Source of the DNA: Spirosoma oryzicola
GTDB lineage: Bacteria > Bacteroidota > Bacteroidia > Cytophagales > Spirosomataceae
Reading direction: 5' to 3'
NCBI RefSeq assembly: GCF_021233055.1
Contig: NZ_CP089538.1
Location: 2,372,501-2,436,500, forward strand
DNA length: 64,000 nucleotides
The first letter of the stretch is position 1; the number at the start of each line of letters is the position of its first letter. Below, piece after piece: positions 55,265-64,000 of the stretch. Both the position numbers and the translations under genes were made by a program. The notes under the pieces were generated by a model. That model made no database searches. It was not told where the DNA came from and saw nothing but the letters and a program-made list of their open reading frames with translations.

Positions 55265-56731
55265 TTACTTTTCTTCTACTGAGGCCTCAAGTTCCGCAAA
55301 AGGAATTACCGTCTTGACTCCCATCTCGGAGACTGGCCAGGACTGAACGATGGTTCGGACTGGCAACCCCAAATCCTTGATGGCGCGGTATAAGCCCATT
55401 TGGCGAGCACTCGCCTTCTTAGGCGAACCCATCTTGGCAATCCATACCAAGTCATCCTGGAACAGCAATCCTTCAGCGGGAAAGTAATAAATCAAATAAT
55501 CGTTGGTATGAGCCGACTGCTTGCCAATCATATAAATCTCCATCCTTCGACCCCCGTCCGTAATAGTTTTATACGCACCGATGACTTCTAACTTGAGTGG
55601 CCGGGGAGCCAGGGCTAAACTATCGGGTTGGAGTTGGTGAGCCGCATCGACCAGGTAGCGTACATACTCCTCATTATCCGAACAGCAAAGAACCGTTGCT
55701 CCCTTATGCACAAAGGGACGTATTCCGCCCAGATAGTGAGGATGGTGGTGACCAAATACAAAGTACCGAATGGGTTTAGTTGGTGCCAGTCGATGGGCTT
55801 CTCGAATAATTAACTCACCGTTCTGACTATTAAGGGGCGCTTCCGCCACCAGCAGAAAGTCCGCAAACTCGACCAGCATTACCTTGTCATCGGTATGTGG
55901 TAAGTTGATGAAGTGAATATATTCGTTATAGGATTCTAACTGAGCTGTTGGAACGATAGGTTTCGCTGCTTGCCGTTGATAGTCCAAGGGTGTATCAAGC
56001 AGGTGGGGAGCCTCAGCAACTACTACGGGCTGACTTAGTTTGATCTGATCATGCAGCCTACCATTAATCTTATCAATCTGAATCCGGGTTGGCTGCTGAC
56101 CACCTTGCTGACGAACGTAATCGTAGTAAGTAATGGTGCTCAGCACATCCCCCAGTAGTTCATCCGCGCTCAATAGGGTTAGGTGACTGAGTAGGCCATC
56201 ATCTCGCCGAATGAATAAGCGGACCAGAGTCTGATTGATTGTCGCCGTGTAGCAGCCATACTGGGCTGTGCTGTGTGCAAGGTTGATCGGAATTCGGTGG
56301 CGATAGAAATAGTCAATCAGCGTAATTGGAGAATACCGAGCCGCTTGCAGGAGTTGTTCGGCGACCATCTCGGGCGTGATTGTCGCTAACTTATCCTCTC
56401 CGTGTTTGAGTAGCAAAAGCGTTTGATCCGATGCCTGCGTCTTGGCAAAGTAGGTTCTGTTACGAGTGGGGCTGCTCAGCGTGTCATTTTGGTAAAAGTT
56501 TAGGGGGTTCACCCAAACTACTCCTTTGGCCTGGTAAGGCGTCTGTTGCCAGGGTTGGGCGCTGTGCTCCAGCTCGTAGCGCTGCTCCTGATAAGCGAAA
56601 CGCAAAAAGTGCTTTTGAACAGGCTTAACTTGTTGATTCCAACAAGCCTGGAGAAGCTTCTTACTAGCTAAGTTTGAAGACGTTATTGACGCTAATGAGC
56701 AGGTTATCAGAAGCCAGACTAGCAGTTGCAT
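55265..56731 (-). CDS. Secreted metallo-beta-lactamase-fold protein with altered metal motif
   Basis: A 488-residue protein with an N-terminal signal (MQLLVWLLITCSLASITSSN). The C-terminal half has the MBL fold: IHFINLPHTDDKVMLVEFAD, FVFGHHHPHYLGGIRPFVHK, IGKQSAHTNDYLIYYFPAEG and LLFQDDLVW. The usual HxHxDH reads HHHPHY, so the acidic position is lost, while the second His (SAHTNDYL) and the Asp (LFQDDL) remain. The N-terminal 250 residues match the preceding domain common in Bacteroidota MBL hydrolases. It may bind fewer metals or have a different substrate. Confidence 0.82.
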   Translation of the reverse strand: MQLLVWLLITCSLASITSSNLASKKLLQACWNQQVKPVQKHFLRFAYQEQRYELEHSAQPWQQTPYQAKGVVWVNPLNFYQNDTLSSPTRNRTYFAKTQASDQTLLLLKHGEDKLATITPEMVAEQLLQAARYSPITLIDYFYRHRIPINLAHSTAQYGCYTATINQTLVRLFIRRDDGLLSHLTLLSADELLGDVLSTITYYDYVRQQGGQQPTRIQIDKINGRLHDQIKLSQPVVVAEAPHLLDTPLDYQRQAAKPIVPTAQLESYNEYIHFINLPHTDDKVMLVEFADFLLVAEAPLNSQNGELIIREAHRLAPTKPIRYFVFGHHHPHYLGGIRPFVHKGATVLCCSDNEEYVRYLVDAAHQLQPDSLALAPRPLKLEVIGAYKTITDGGRRMEIYMIGKQSAHTNDYLIYYFPAEGLLFQDDLVWIAKMGSPKKASARQMGLYRAIKDLGLPVRTIVQSWPVSEMGVKTVIPFAELEASVEEK

Positions 56732-57333
56732 AAGGTGGTAGAGGAGTGGGGTTTAGGCAAGGCAAGTAAGTTAGTAGGCCTACCGTGGTTTTCAAAACAA
56801 TAGGTAAGAATAAGTAACGAGTATACTTGTCTGTTGTCGATCGCTATGGAAGAAACTAGGCAACTGCATCTGAGTTGATGAGGCCGCTTTGTATTGCTTC
56901 ATTTAGTAGCTTACTTATTGCTTACTACCACGAAATAAAATTCCCGCCAGCAAGCGCCAGCGGGAATCACGCATCAGCCGGGCTACCTAACGGTGTCTAT
57001 CTCGTTATGTATAGCCTGGTTCACACCTTGCTGATACGATGCACTACATACGGATTAGTCAGTTGGCCCAGATTACCTTCTAGTCAAATACGGGGAATAC
57101 CCCAGTTAAGGAGGAGAAATACCCCGTTTAACATAATAACAAAACCGTAACTTGTGATGATGACCATCAACGAGAATACCTAGAATAGAGTCTTATCAAC
57201 ATGCCTCGCACGAAAAGGGCGTTTTTGAGCTACACCACTACGCGGATTTATAAGCGAATGCGGACTAAGTAGAATCTATATATAGGGCTATCTTTCCTGC
57301 CAAGAATCGGCCCATCAAATCCCAAGCCGGTTG
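56732..57333. other. Intergenic region with one hairpin
   Basis: About 600 bases between the MBL gene start and the receiver gene. It contains the hairpin at 56940-56967 and otherwise only short frames that resemble nothing. Confidence 0.45.
56940..56967 (-). terminator. Possible terminator of the kinase/receiver operon
   Basis: ATTCCCGC and GCGGGAAT form an 8-bp stem around a 12-base loop. Read leftward the stem is followed by a T-rich stretch (TTTTATTT), so it could end the leftward transcript of 57334-60972, although it lies about 370 bases from the last gene. Confidence 0.4.
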
Positions 57334-57783
57334 TTACTGAAAACTGCGCGGATGCAGGCACCGCCTCCAGTAGGCTACGATCAGACTAAGCTCGGCCTGG
57401 AGATCCTCGAAGCTTATGCCTTTCAGGTGATAACCCTGAATAGGACCTTCATAAGCCTGCTCCACGAGCTTTTTGTTGGCCCAGGTCGAGAAGTAGACAA
57501 ACGGAATGGCTTTCAGCCGTAACACTGGATCCGCAGCGATCCGGTCGCGTAGTTCAAAGCCGTCCATGCCCGGCATGATCACATCGCACAGGATCACCAG
57601 CGGTACCTCTTGGGTGGTCTGCAAATACAGCAGCGCCTGCTGGCCATCCCTGAAAAAACGGACCGGGTTCCGAATCGAGGCTGCCTGGAGTGCTTTTTCG
57701 ACCAGGTAGTGATCGTCAACATCATTCTCAATATGAACGATGGGCATCCGATCGAAGGGATCGATTTGGGTAAAATCAACCAT
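57334..57783 (-). CDS. Single-domain response regulator
   Basis: A 149-residue receiver: PIVHIENDVDDHYLVEKALQ with the acidic patch (DVDD), the phosphorylated Asp in LVILCDVIMPGMDGFELRDR, the Ser/Thr in IPFVYFSTWANKK and the Lys in QGYHLKGISFEDLQAE. It lies 47 bases after the PAS/GAF kinase in the same direction and is its probable target. Confidence 0.9.
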   Translation of the reverse strand: MVDFTQIDPFDRMPIVHIENDVDDHYLVEKALQAASIRNPVRFFRDGQQALLYLQTTQEVPLVILCDVIMPGMDGFELRDRIAADPVLRLKAIPFVYFSTWANKKLVEQAYEGPIQGYHLKGISFEDLQAELSLIVAYWRRCLHPRSFQ

Positions 57784-57830
57784 GAATAACGAGTAAAAGA
57801 AAGTCTTGAGTTAAAGTGCATGCCTACGAT

Positions 57831-60341
57831 TCAGGCGGGCAGATACACACAAAAGGTGGCACCATGCCCCGGCTGACTGTTGGCCGTCATACCCCCACCG
57901 TGATTCTCTACCACCCGTTGGCAGATCGGCAGACCTACCCCTGTACCTGAATAATCGTCCCGGTTGTTGAGCTGCTGAAATACCTGAAAGATACGGTCCA
58001 GGTATTTCCCATCGAAACCGATGCCGTTATCGGTCACACTGATCTGATGGTAGAACGGAACCAGCGAGCGACAATGAACATCACTAGGCAACTCGTTGGC
58101 GGAGCGATGAAAGTACTCAATCTGAATCCGGGGCTTTTGTTTGGGCTTGACAAACTTGAGGGCGTTGGTCAGCAGGTTCTCAAACAGCTGGGCCAACTGC
58201 CAGTTATCGCCCCGGGCCATGGGTAGCTCGGCCAGCTCAATCTGAGCGTCGGTTTTCTGAATTGTCCGGTGCAGGCTTGCTAATACACTCGCCATAACCG
58301 CCCGCAGCGAAACGGGTTCAAATGCCTGCTGACGGGTCGAGATGAGCGAGTAAGCCAGCAAGTCGCGCACCAGCTGGGACATGCGCGCTGCCGCCTTGGC
58401 AATGCGGTGTAGATGCTCACCCACCGATGAGTCGGCATGATTGGCGAGCTGTGAACCCAGCAGGTCGCTGAAGGCTTGGATCTTGCGTAAGGGCTCCTGA
58501 AGGTCGTGGCTGGCCACGTAGGCGAACTGCTGCAAGTTGTCGTTGGAGCGTTGTAGGTCGTCATTGGCGAGCAACAGTTCCTGGGTGCGGGCCTCAACCC
58601 GGTTGTCCAAATCGGCGGCTAGCTCCCGATAGCTTTGTTCGCTTTCCTGTAGCCGCTGGCGGGCTATGTAAGCGTCCGTAACATCGACCGCCATGTTCAG
58701 AATGGCGTACACCTGCCCCTGACCATCCAGCAGGGGTTGGTAAACAAAGTTGAACCAACGGGTTTGCAACTGGCCCTCAATCAGTAAGTTCGCGGACTGT
58801 TCCGTGGTACGGTACGTTTTTGCCGTCGCGTAAACCACGTTCAACAGGGGAATGAAGGGCTGATCGGCCAGTTCAGGTAGCGCGTCGATTAGCTTTTGAC
58901 CAATCACCGCGTTGGTTTTGCCCCAGAGCTCGATCATCGCGTCGTTGGCCAACGAAATGAGCAGGTCGGCCGTTTCGTAGACGGCGATGGCAAAGGGGGC
59001 ATCCGCCACCAGACTACGAAAACGTAGCTCGCTTTTTTCAATTTCCTGGCGCGCTGCGACTTGCCCGGTTACCTCAATGGCCAGAATAAGAACGCCCGTA
59101 ATTTGGCCATCGACTGCCCGGATGGGAGAATAGCTGAAGTCGAAATACACATCCTCGAGTTTGCCTTGCCGGACGAGTTTGGCTAACACCGCCGTCCCAT
59201 TAAAGGGGGTACCCGTATCGTAGACGTTTTCCAGCAGCGCCATAAAAGGCTGGCCTTCCAGCTCGGGTAGGGCCTCCAGAATGGGTTTACCCACCACCGA
59301 TGCATCTTTGCCCCATACTTCAAAAATGCGCTCGTTGCCTACCTCGATGACCATGTCACGACCCTTGAGCTGACCGATGGCCATGGGTGCCTGTTCGACG
59401 ACGCTCCGAAACCGGGTTTCCCGCTCGGCCAGCTGCTGGCGAACGAGGACCTGACTCGTCACGTCAAATGCCACGTTGATGACCCCGTAAATTTGGCCCT
59501 TCTCGTCAAGTAGCGGATTGTAGGCGTGGTTGAACCAAACTTGTTTTAGCTGGCCGTTCTCGATCACTTGGGCCATGCCTTCATGTTGAAGGAACGGCTC
59601 GCCCGTGTCAAAGACGTGCTGGAGTTGGGCTAGAAAGGGTTGTCCTTCTAGTTCTGGCATCGCCGTTTGCAACGGTTTGCCTTTCACGGAATCGTCTTTG
59701 CCCCAGATCGATAGCATGGGGTCGTTGACTTGGTGAATGACCATCTCGCGACCCACAAAGACTGCCGTGGCGGTTGGGGTCGCCATGACTAGATCCTGAA
59801 AGCGGGCTTCGCTTACCCGAAGTTGGTGCTGCAAGTGGGCTTCCCGAATCGCCTTCCGACGCGCCGTCAGTAAAGTTACGACCTGTTTGGCCAGAATGTT
59901 GAGCGCCCTAAGTTGCCCCTCATCGAGCTGGCGCACGGTTGAATCGATGACGCAGAGTGAACCCAGCGTTTGGCCATCCTCGTCGATCAGCGGTTCGCCG
60001 GCGTAGAAGACAATATGGGGATCTCCGGTTACCAGTGGATTTCGGCTAAAGCGATCATCCTGACGGGCGTCTTCGACAATCAAAGGGGTACTAAGCAGCT
60101 GGAGATTATGGGCGCAAAAGGCATGTTCTCGGGGTGTCTGTCGAAAGGAGAGTCCCCGGCTGGATTTGAACCACTGTCGCGACTGATCGACTAGGGTGAT
60201 CAAGGCCACGGGTGTAGCGCAGATTTGGGCCGCTAGCAGGGTAATATCTTCGTAGTCTTTCTCGGGTAAAGAATCTAAAATGGCATAGCTATTCAGAGCC
60301 GTCAGGCGCTTGGTTTCCTCGTCCGACAAGCGTGTATTCAT
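57831..60341 (-). CDS. GAF-PAS3-HisKA histidine kinase
   Basis: An 836-residue soluble sensor kinase. An N-terminal GAF domain (about 25-165; [20 protein letters not shown], then [27 protein letters not shown]) is followed by three PAS domains (about 180-300, 305-430, 435-560; for example [20 protein letters not shown] and [20 protein letters not shown]). A coiled linker leads to the H-box [20 protein letters not shown] (His near 610), and the ATPase ends with [20 protein letters not shown]. It lies between two receiver genes in one leftward run. No membrane segment is visible, so the signal is probably cytoplasmic or light/redox-like. Three related PAS domains suggest internal duplication. 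Confidence 0.92.
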   Translation of the reverse strand: MNTRLSDEETKRLTALNSYAILDSLPEKDYEDITLLAAQICATPVALITLVDQSRQWFKSSRGLSFRQTPREHAFCAHNLQLLSTPLIVEDARQDDRFSRNPLVTGDPHIVFYAGEPLIDEDGQTLGSLCVIDSTVRQLDEGQLRALNILAKQVVTLLTARRKAIREAHLQHQLRVSEARFQDLVMATPTATAVFVGREMVIHQVNDPMLSIWGKDDSVKGKPLQTAMPELEGQPFLAQLQHVFDTGEPFLQHEGMAQVIENGQLKQVWFNHAYNPLLDEKGQIYGVINVAFDVTSQVLVRQQLAERETRFRSVVEQAPMAIGQLKGRDMVIEVGNERIFEVWGKDASVVGKPILEALPELEGQPFMALLENVYDTGTPFNGTAVLAKLVRQGKLEDVYFDFSYSPIRAVDGQITGVLILAIEVTGQVAARQEIEKSELRFRSLVADAPFAIAVYETADLLISLANDAMIELWGKTNAVIGQKLIDALPELADQPFIPLLNVVYATAKTYRTTEQSANLLIEGQLQTRWFNFVYQPLLDGQGQVYAILNMAVDVTDAYIARQRLQESEQSYRELAADLDNRVEARTQELLLANDDLQRSNDNLQQFAYVASHDLQEPLRKIQAFSDLLGSQLANHADSSVGEHLHRIAKAAARMSQLVRDLLAYSLISTRQQAFEPVSLRAVMASVLASLHRTIQKTDAQIELAELPMARGDNWQLAQLFENLLTNALKFVKPKQKPRIQIEYFHRSANELPSDVHCRSLVPFYHQISVTDNGIGFDGKYLDRIFQVFQQLNNRDDYSGTGVGLPICQRVVENHGGGMTANSQPGHGATFCVYLPA

Positions 60342-60510
60342 GAAGGGTAACAGTTACAAGTTAGGTTGGTAAAAATACGCGTAAATCTACTTACGAACAA
60401 GGTCATATTTCGACATGGTTCATAAGCTAGGAGCAGAATGAGCCATACTTACAAAAGCTCAAGTTCTACTTGAGGCGCTCTTTATGTTCATCAAAACGAT
60501 CCATTTACAA

Positions 60511-60972
60511 TCAAAAAAGCCTATTGGCTGGCAGTGTGACAACATTTGTCCAGTAAGCTTTAAAAATAAGGAAATTGATTTCCCATTCTTCTAGACTAGA
60601 TGGTTTGTTCATGTATGAATGGATGCCCATCTCATAAGTATCTAAGACGGTATTATCATTACTATTGCCACTTAACGCTACAATGGGTAAGCTACGATAG
60701 AGTGTCTTTATCTCTTTAAGAAGTTGTAAGCCATCTTCAATAGAAGGTAATAATATATCGAGTAGTACAATCTTGGGGAAAGAAAGCGGCTTTGACTGGC
60801 AGCTCTTTAAGTAGGTCAATGCTTCTGCCGCGGAAGTGACAAAAAAAGGCTCAGCCTGGGGCATGCAAGTTCGTAGACTGTAGCCAATTAGAAGTTGATC
60901 ATCCGTATTATCTTCAATGACTAATATGGGAAAAGTGCGATTAAGGTGGCTACTTAAGTAGTCAGAGGGCAT
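60511..60972 (-). CDS. Single-domain response regulator
   Basis: A 153-residue receiver: FPILVIEDNTDDQLLIGYSL (acidic pair), IVLLDILLPSIEDGLQLLKE (phosphorylated Asp), LPIVALSGNSNDN (Ser/Thr) and HSYMNKPSSLEEWEINF (Lys). It is upstream of the kinase in the same direction with a 169-base gap, so it may have its own promoter while being co-regulated. Confidence 0.88.
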   Translation of the reverse strand: MPSDYLSSHLNRTFPILVIEDNTDDQLLIGYSLRTCMPQAEPFFVTSAAEALTYLKSCQSKPLSFPKIVLLDILLPSIEDGLQLLKEIKTLYRSLPIVALSGNSNDNTVLDTYEMGIHSYMNKPSSLEEWEINFLIFKAYWTNVVTLPANRLF

Positions 60973-61430
60973 TGTTTTTTGCAGGTTTAACGTGAGTAGA
61001 TGAATAAACGAAAATCAATAGTTTATAGATTCTTAAATCTTAATTAAATTTTGCATAATACTGAGACAAGAGAGAGGACTAATACGATACTGGCTTTTAG
61101 GTAAAAATTAGTTTAGTGTCATAAATACACTTTTATAAGTGTTGGTACTGATAAAAAGTTATATTTTAAAGAAAGTTGTCTTTTACATGGTAGTTTGTAC
61201 TATTCTTAGTGATAATCACGTCTAGTGCTACATATATCGATAGCTTTTATCGAATCAAAGCAATTCGCATAGAACAATTAGAGAGTGATGAAATACATTA
61301 TCAATGCAATAGCTATTGCAAGCAAAACGAAGATAGATGCATCCTATCTTACCAACTAAAAAGCTAATTGTGTGACCGAGTTTTCATTGGTATGTCTAAA
61401 AAATAATTAGAAATTAGCTCCTTCCTCTGA
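60973..61430. other. AT-rich intergenic region ending at an orphan terminator
   Basis: About 460 AT-rich bases with no convincing coding frame. Because a strong plus-strand terminator follows at 61431 without any gene before it, a small RNA may be transcribed here, but I see no consensus promoter or known RNA structure. Confidence 0.4.
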
Positions 61431-61461
61431 ACGCCCTCAGTTTTTGCTTGAGGGCGTTTTT
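61431..61461 (+). terminator. Orphan rho-independent terminator
   Basis: Stem ACGCCCTCA/TGAGGGCGT (61431-61439 with 61449-61457) and a T5 run, pointing rightward. No gene lies upstream on this strand for over 5 kb. Confidence 0.8.
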
Positions 61462-61614
61462 GTATCAACTAAAACGCTCTATTCCCGCAACACGTTACAC
61501 CTGAAGGATCGAAGTAGCTTTATCGCATGTAACCAAAATAAAGTTAGCTATCGCATATTTACGAAAGCCCTACGATTGCTCCGGATTACTCTCCTTAATT
61601 GCTATCTAACCTTA

Positions 61615-61900
61615 GCATATATGCAAATGCTGTGCGACACCATCGATGGTAACACCTCAAAACTGTCGCAGATATGCGATTGCGATGCGATTGCCGTGCG
61701 ACAGTGACGCTAATTCCGATCCTGAACCTTTGCAGATATGCAATAGCAGTGCAAAAGCCAGTCCAAAACGACGATCAATACAAGGCTGAACCTTTGCAAA
61801 TATGCAATAGCGGTGCAATAGCAATGCAAAAGCCGGATGAAAACGATGATAATTCTAGTCCTGAACCTTTGCAGATATGCAATAGCGATGCAAACAACAA
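61615..61900 (+). repeat. Nested 11-bp/64-bp repeat array (iteron-like)
   Basis: The decamer GCANATATGC occurs at 61615, 61668, 61732, 61796 and 61871, with spacings 53, 64, 64 and 75, each differing by multiples of 11. It is followed by units of about 11 bases of the form TGCAATAGCGG (also TGCGATTGCCG). Three copies are preceded by GAACCTTT, and a degenerate sixth copy lies near 62060. Read as protein, two copies give EPLQICNSGAIAMQKP and EPLQICNSDANN in one frame, but the copy at 61724 needs a +1 shift, so a DNA-level function (iterons, origin or binding sites) is as likely as the end of a broken gene. Confidence 0.75.
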
Positions 61901-62241
61901 AAACAATATAAAACAGACTATATATAATGGGGGAATGCCTGAAAAAAGTCAGAAGACCAATCTATCGACGACCCCTGATCTAAAACCACCATTGATACGG
62001 CAGTCAAAACAAACGGAGCCGGTCAAATGATCGTACGACCTACCAACGTTGACCAGCCTGAACCTTCATAAATATGCGAAAGTGACACGCTCGGATTATC
62101 CCTTTGTCTACACAGAGTAGCGAATCATAGCAGCGAATAGGCACAGAAGTGTAAAATAAGCCCCGTCACGCGACGATCTATAGCAAGACGAACTACACCT
62201 CATCCGAATACAGAACGTACCTTAAATCGAACGTTTTACTA

Positions 62242-62787
62242 TCAACTATACAACCGATCCGTCAGGCGCTGGTACCGCAGCACCCGCTTTGTGGGTTTGC
62301 CCCGGTAGTGCCGCTTGGCATAAGGTCCGAAGGTTTCCTGATACAACTCAAAATCGTCTCCCCGCAACTGCCTGCCCATGGTGTTATCCAGATCCCGATA
62401 CCGCTTTGACCAAAGCTGCTTTTCGTAGTATGTGTCACCTAGCGCATAGCGGGAAACAAACCGGCCATCGACCAAATACAACTTCCGGCAGCGTTTAGCG
62501 GTGATGGGGCAAACAAAGTAGAATACATTTCCCTTGCCCAGGTTGCTTGGGGCAATGAACAGATCAATCCGGTACAACTTGGTTTCTCCCCGAAACGAGT
62601 AGCGCAGCATAACGCATTTTGCCTTTAGGCTGGCGGCTATATCAATCGTGGCGACTCGTTCACCATTGCGGCTCCATCCAAGCTGGTGCGTCTTGCCGTC
62701 AATCAGACAGCCGGATTGCTTGAGGGTTGCCGTGCTGAGGTATAGTAGGTCGTCGATCGTGGTGGGACATTGAGCAATGCGAGGCAT
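62242..62787 (-). CDS. Uncharacterised protein of about 181 residues
   Basis: From ATG 62787 the product has 181 residues: MPRIAQCPTTIDDLLYLSTA, LKQSGCLIDGKTHQLGWSRN, then a beta-rich centre (CVMLRYSFRGETKLYRIDLF and VFYFVCPITAKRCRKLYLVD) with CPxxxxxC that could bind zinc, and a basic end (SKRYRDLDNTMGRQLRGDDF; HYRGKPTKRVLRYQRL). The frame continues 28 codons upstream, but the ATG at 62787 suits the start better. It is the only convincing gene in the last 3 kb and lies between two repeat arrays, so it may belong to a mobile or replicating element. Confidence 0.75.
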   Translation of the reverse strand: MPRIAQCPTTIDDLLYLSTATLKQSGCLIDGKTHQLGWSRNGERVATIDIAASLKAKCVMLRYSFRGETKLYRIDLFIAPSNLGKGNVFYFVCPITAKRCRKLYLVDGRFVSRYALGDTYYEKQLWSKRYRDLDNTMGRQLRGDDFELYQETFGPYAKRHYRGKPTKRVLRYQRLTDRLYS

Positions 62788-62926
62788 AGTGGATCGAGTT
62801 TTCCGAGTGTTGAAACCTAAATTGTTAAGGAAGATGGGCAAAAACTCTTCCTTGTCAACCAATATAGCCAAATCAGTGACCGTTCAGAGCGGGCTAATTG
62901 CTCTCGACGATATCGCTTTTAGGGAC

Positions 62927-63860
62927 TCTCAAAACTCTTCAATTGAGCAGAGAGTCGCACACGCACGATGTGATATCAAACAAATCATAGGCTTCCTACT
63001 ACACGCCTTTTTTATGGAGTCAAAAAACTCAACGTTGCTCGGATCGTGCGCACGCGATGTGATACCAGAAAAACCTTTATTGATAAGCAGTCTCCCTTTA
63101 TGGGTAAGACTTCGCTCCTTCATCGGTAACGGATCAGGCTTCGCGGGCGCGCGCACGAAAGGACCGTGCATTAATCATGGAGACAGCGGAAAGGGCATTT
63201 TTGGCAGGTCTTTTTTATGAACTGAAATAAACTTCAATTGGCTCTATTCGCCTATGCGTATTGACTGGCAGAAAACCTTCAGTTGGCTCGATTACACATA
63301 TGCGTATTGATTCCCGAAAAATCATGGCTTTGTCTATACACGCCTTTTTATGGACTGACAAAACTCAACAATACTCAGCTACACATACGCGATTTGACCA
63401 AAGAAAAATCATTTTAGTCTATTTAAAACGTAATTGTAGCGCATCAGTATTGATTGGGCCCCGCGCGTGTAGACTGACTGAAATAAACTTCATTTCGCTT
63501 TAAACGGGGTTTTCGCCATTCCTTTTTTATGGACTCCGAAAACTCTTCATTTGGCTCTAAATGCGTTTTTTGCCTGTATTATAGGCTGGATGAAAAAACT
63601 CTTCGTTTGTTGGGCCCCGCCTTTGTAGACTGACTTGCAAAACACTTCAATTTGAGAGAAAAGGCAGTTAGCTCTGTAGGGACCGAAATAACTCAATGAA
63701 CCGGCATTAGGCCGAGCCTCGCATGTGCGCACACGCGTGTGGCGGTGTGCAATAACTTAGTTTGTTGGAGTAGGCCAGACGGTTAAGGATATTGATGTCT
63801 ACGGTTGTTCTTTCTGTTCTACGTGCGCGTATTGATGTCAAAAAAACCTTCCCGGCTCGG
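62927..63860. repeat. Degenerate non-coding repeat array
   Basis: Variants of one motif recur about nine times: a T5 run with ATGGACT, a short variable stretch, AAAACTTCAATTTGGCTC, then often GCGTATTGA. Clear copies start near 62927, 63009, 63209, 63262, 63343, 63466, 63521 and 63624. A longer block, TCAT-GGCTT-(n)-ACACGCC-TTTTTATGGA, occurs at about 62990 and 63320, so blocks of about 340 bases have been duplicated and diverged. No coding frame follows the repeats. Confidence 0.7.
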
Positions 63861-64000
63861 TATACACACTAATTAATCCTCAATGGTTAGGCCATAGGTC
63901 CGACTCCACGCAATGAACAATCGACGAGAGCGCTGCTACCATTCCTGACAGAGAGCTATGATCGATACCTCTGCAATTGACCGTACATCAATCATCGGAT

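Noticed and set aside
56875..57150. 91-codon plus-strand frame
   Set aside because: It crosses the hairpin at 56940-56967 and shows no protein-like pattern.
63547..63732. Leftward 61-codon frame in the repeat array
   Set aside because: It runs through the repeat units and shares no similarity with any protein family.
62927..63860. CRISPR array
   Set aside because: The repeats vary in length and sequence and their spacing is irregular, with no nearby cas genes.

Overview
The window looks like chromosomal DNA from a Bacteroidota bacterium, most likely order Cytophagales and Spirosoma-like. This is an inference from gene content, not from a database match. The evidence is a hybrid two-component (HTCS) sensor with periplasmic propeller repeats, a secreted protein with a type IX secretion (T9SS) C-terminal tail, many LytTR regulators, Bacteroidota-type lipoproteins with short lipoboxes, TAnnTTTG-like promoter elements, and PKD and pappalysin-like surface lipoproteins. 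By eye the base composition is near 50% GC, apart from one very AT-rich block.

Layout. 1-4.3 kb: a minus-strand HTCS sensor kinase running off the left edge, with a small LytTR protein upstream. 4.3-5.3 kb: AT-rich and without a convincing gene. 5.3-7.1 kb: a lipoprotein and an outer-membrane barrel. 7.2-21.8 kb: a Wzy-type exopolysaccharide locus. It holds two YjbH-like barrel proteins, a Wza-like export lipoprotein, a Wzc-like tyrosine kinase, a priming sugar transferase, then an AT-rich cassette (epimerase, glycosyltransferases, polymerase, acetyltransferase, WecG/TagA enzyme), closed by a divergently placed CpsB/YwqE-type phosphatase. No Wzx flippase was found in it. 21.9-36.8 kb: mostly ordinary chromosome with a T9SS cargo protein, a DUF255 thioredoxin-fold protein, YjbQ, RuvC, a second envelope-glycan operon (LPG-synthase-like membrane protein, two GT2 enzymes, a polysaccharide deacetylase), TatD, asparaginase, tRNA-Ser(CGA), a NucA-like nuclease and an M43 protease.

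36.8-47.3 kb is accessory DNA: small secreted proteins, two diverged copies of a small Cys/His-motif gene sharing the same internal stop, a minus-strand cluster with YidD, an ECF sigma factor with a membrane partner, a 55-residue protein, a possible Cas2/VapD-fold protein, a HEPN-motif protein behind a broken gene, and a PKD lipoprotein. 47.4-52.4 kb is a compact mobile element: XRE regulator, AntA-type antirepressor, LytTR protein and two tandem tyrosine recombinases with incomplete catalytic sets. 52.5-61 kb carries signalling genes (three response regulators and two soluble histidine kinases) and a secreted MBL-like protein. 61-64 kb is nearly gene-free. It holds an 11-bp/64-bp nested repeat array and about 1 kb of degenerate non-coding repeats around one uncharacterised gene.

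The strongest candidates for something undescribed are the sigma/55-residue/Cas2-like cluster at 42.1-44.2 kb, the HEPN locus at 44.3-45.7 kb, and the nested repeats at 61.6-63.9 kb.
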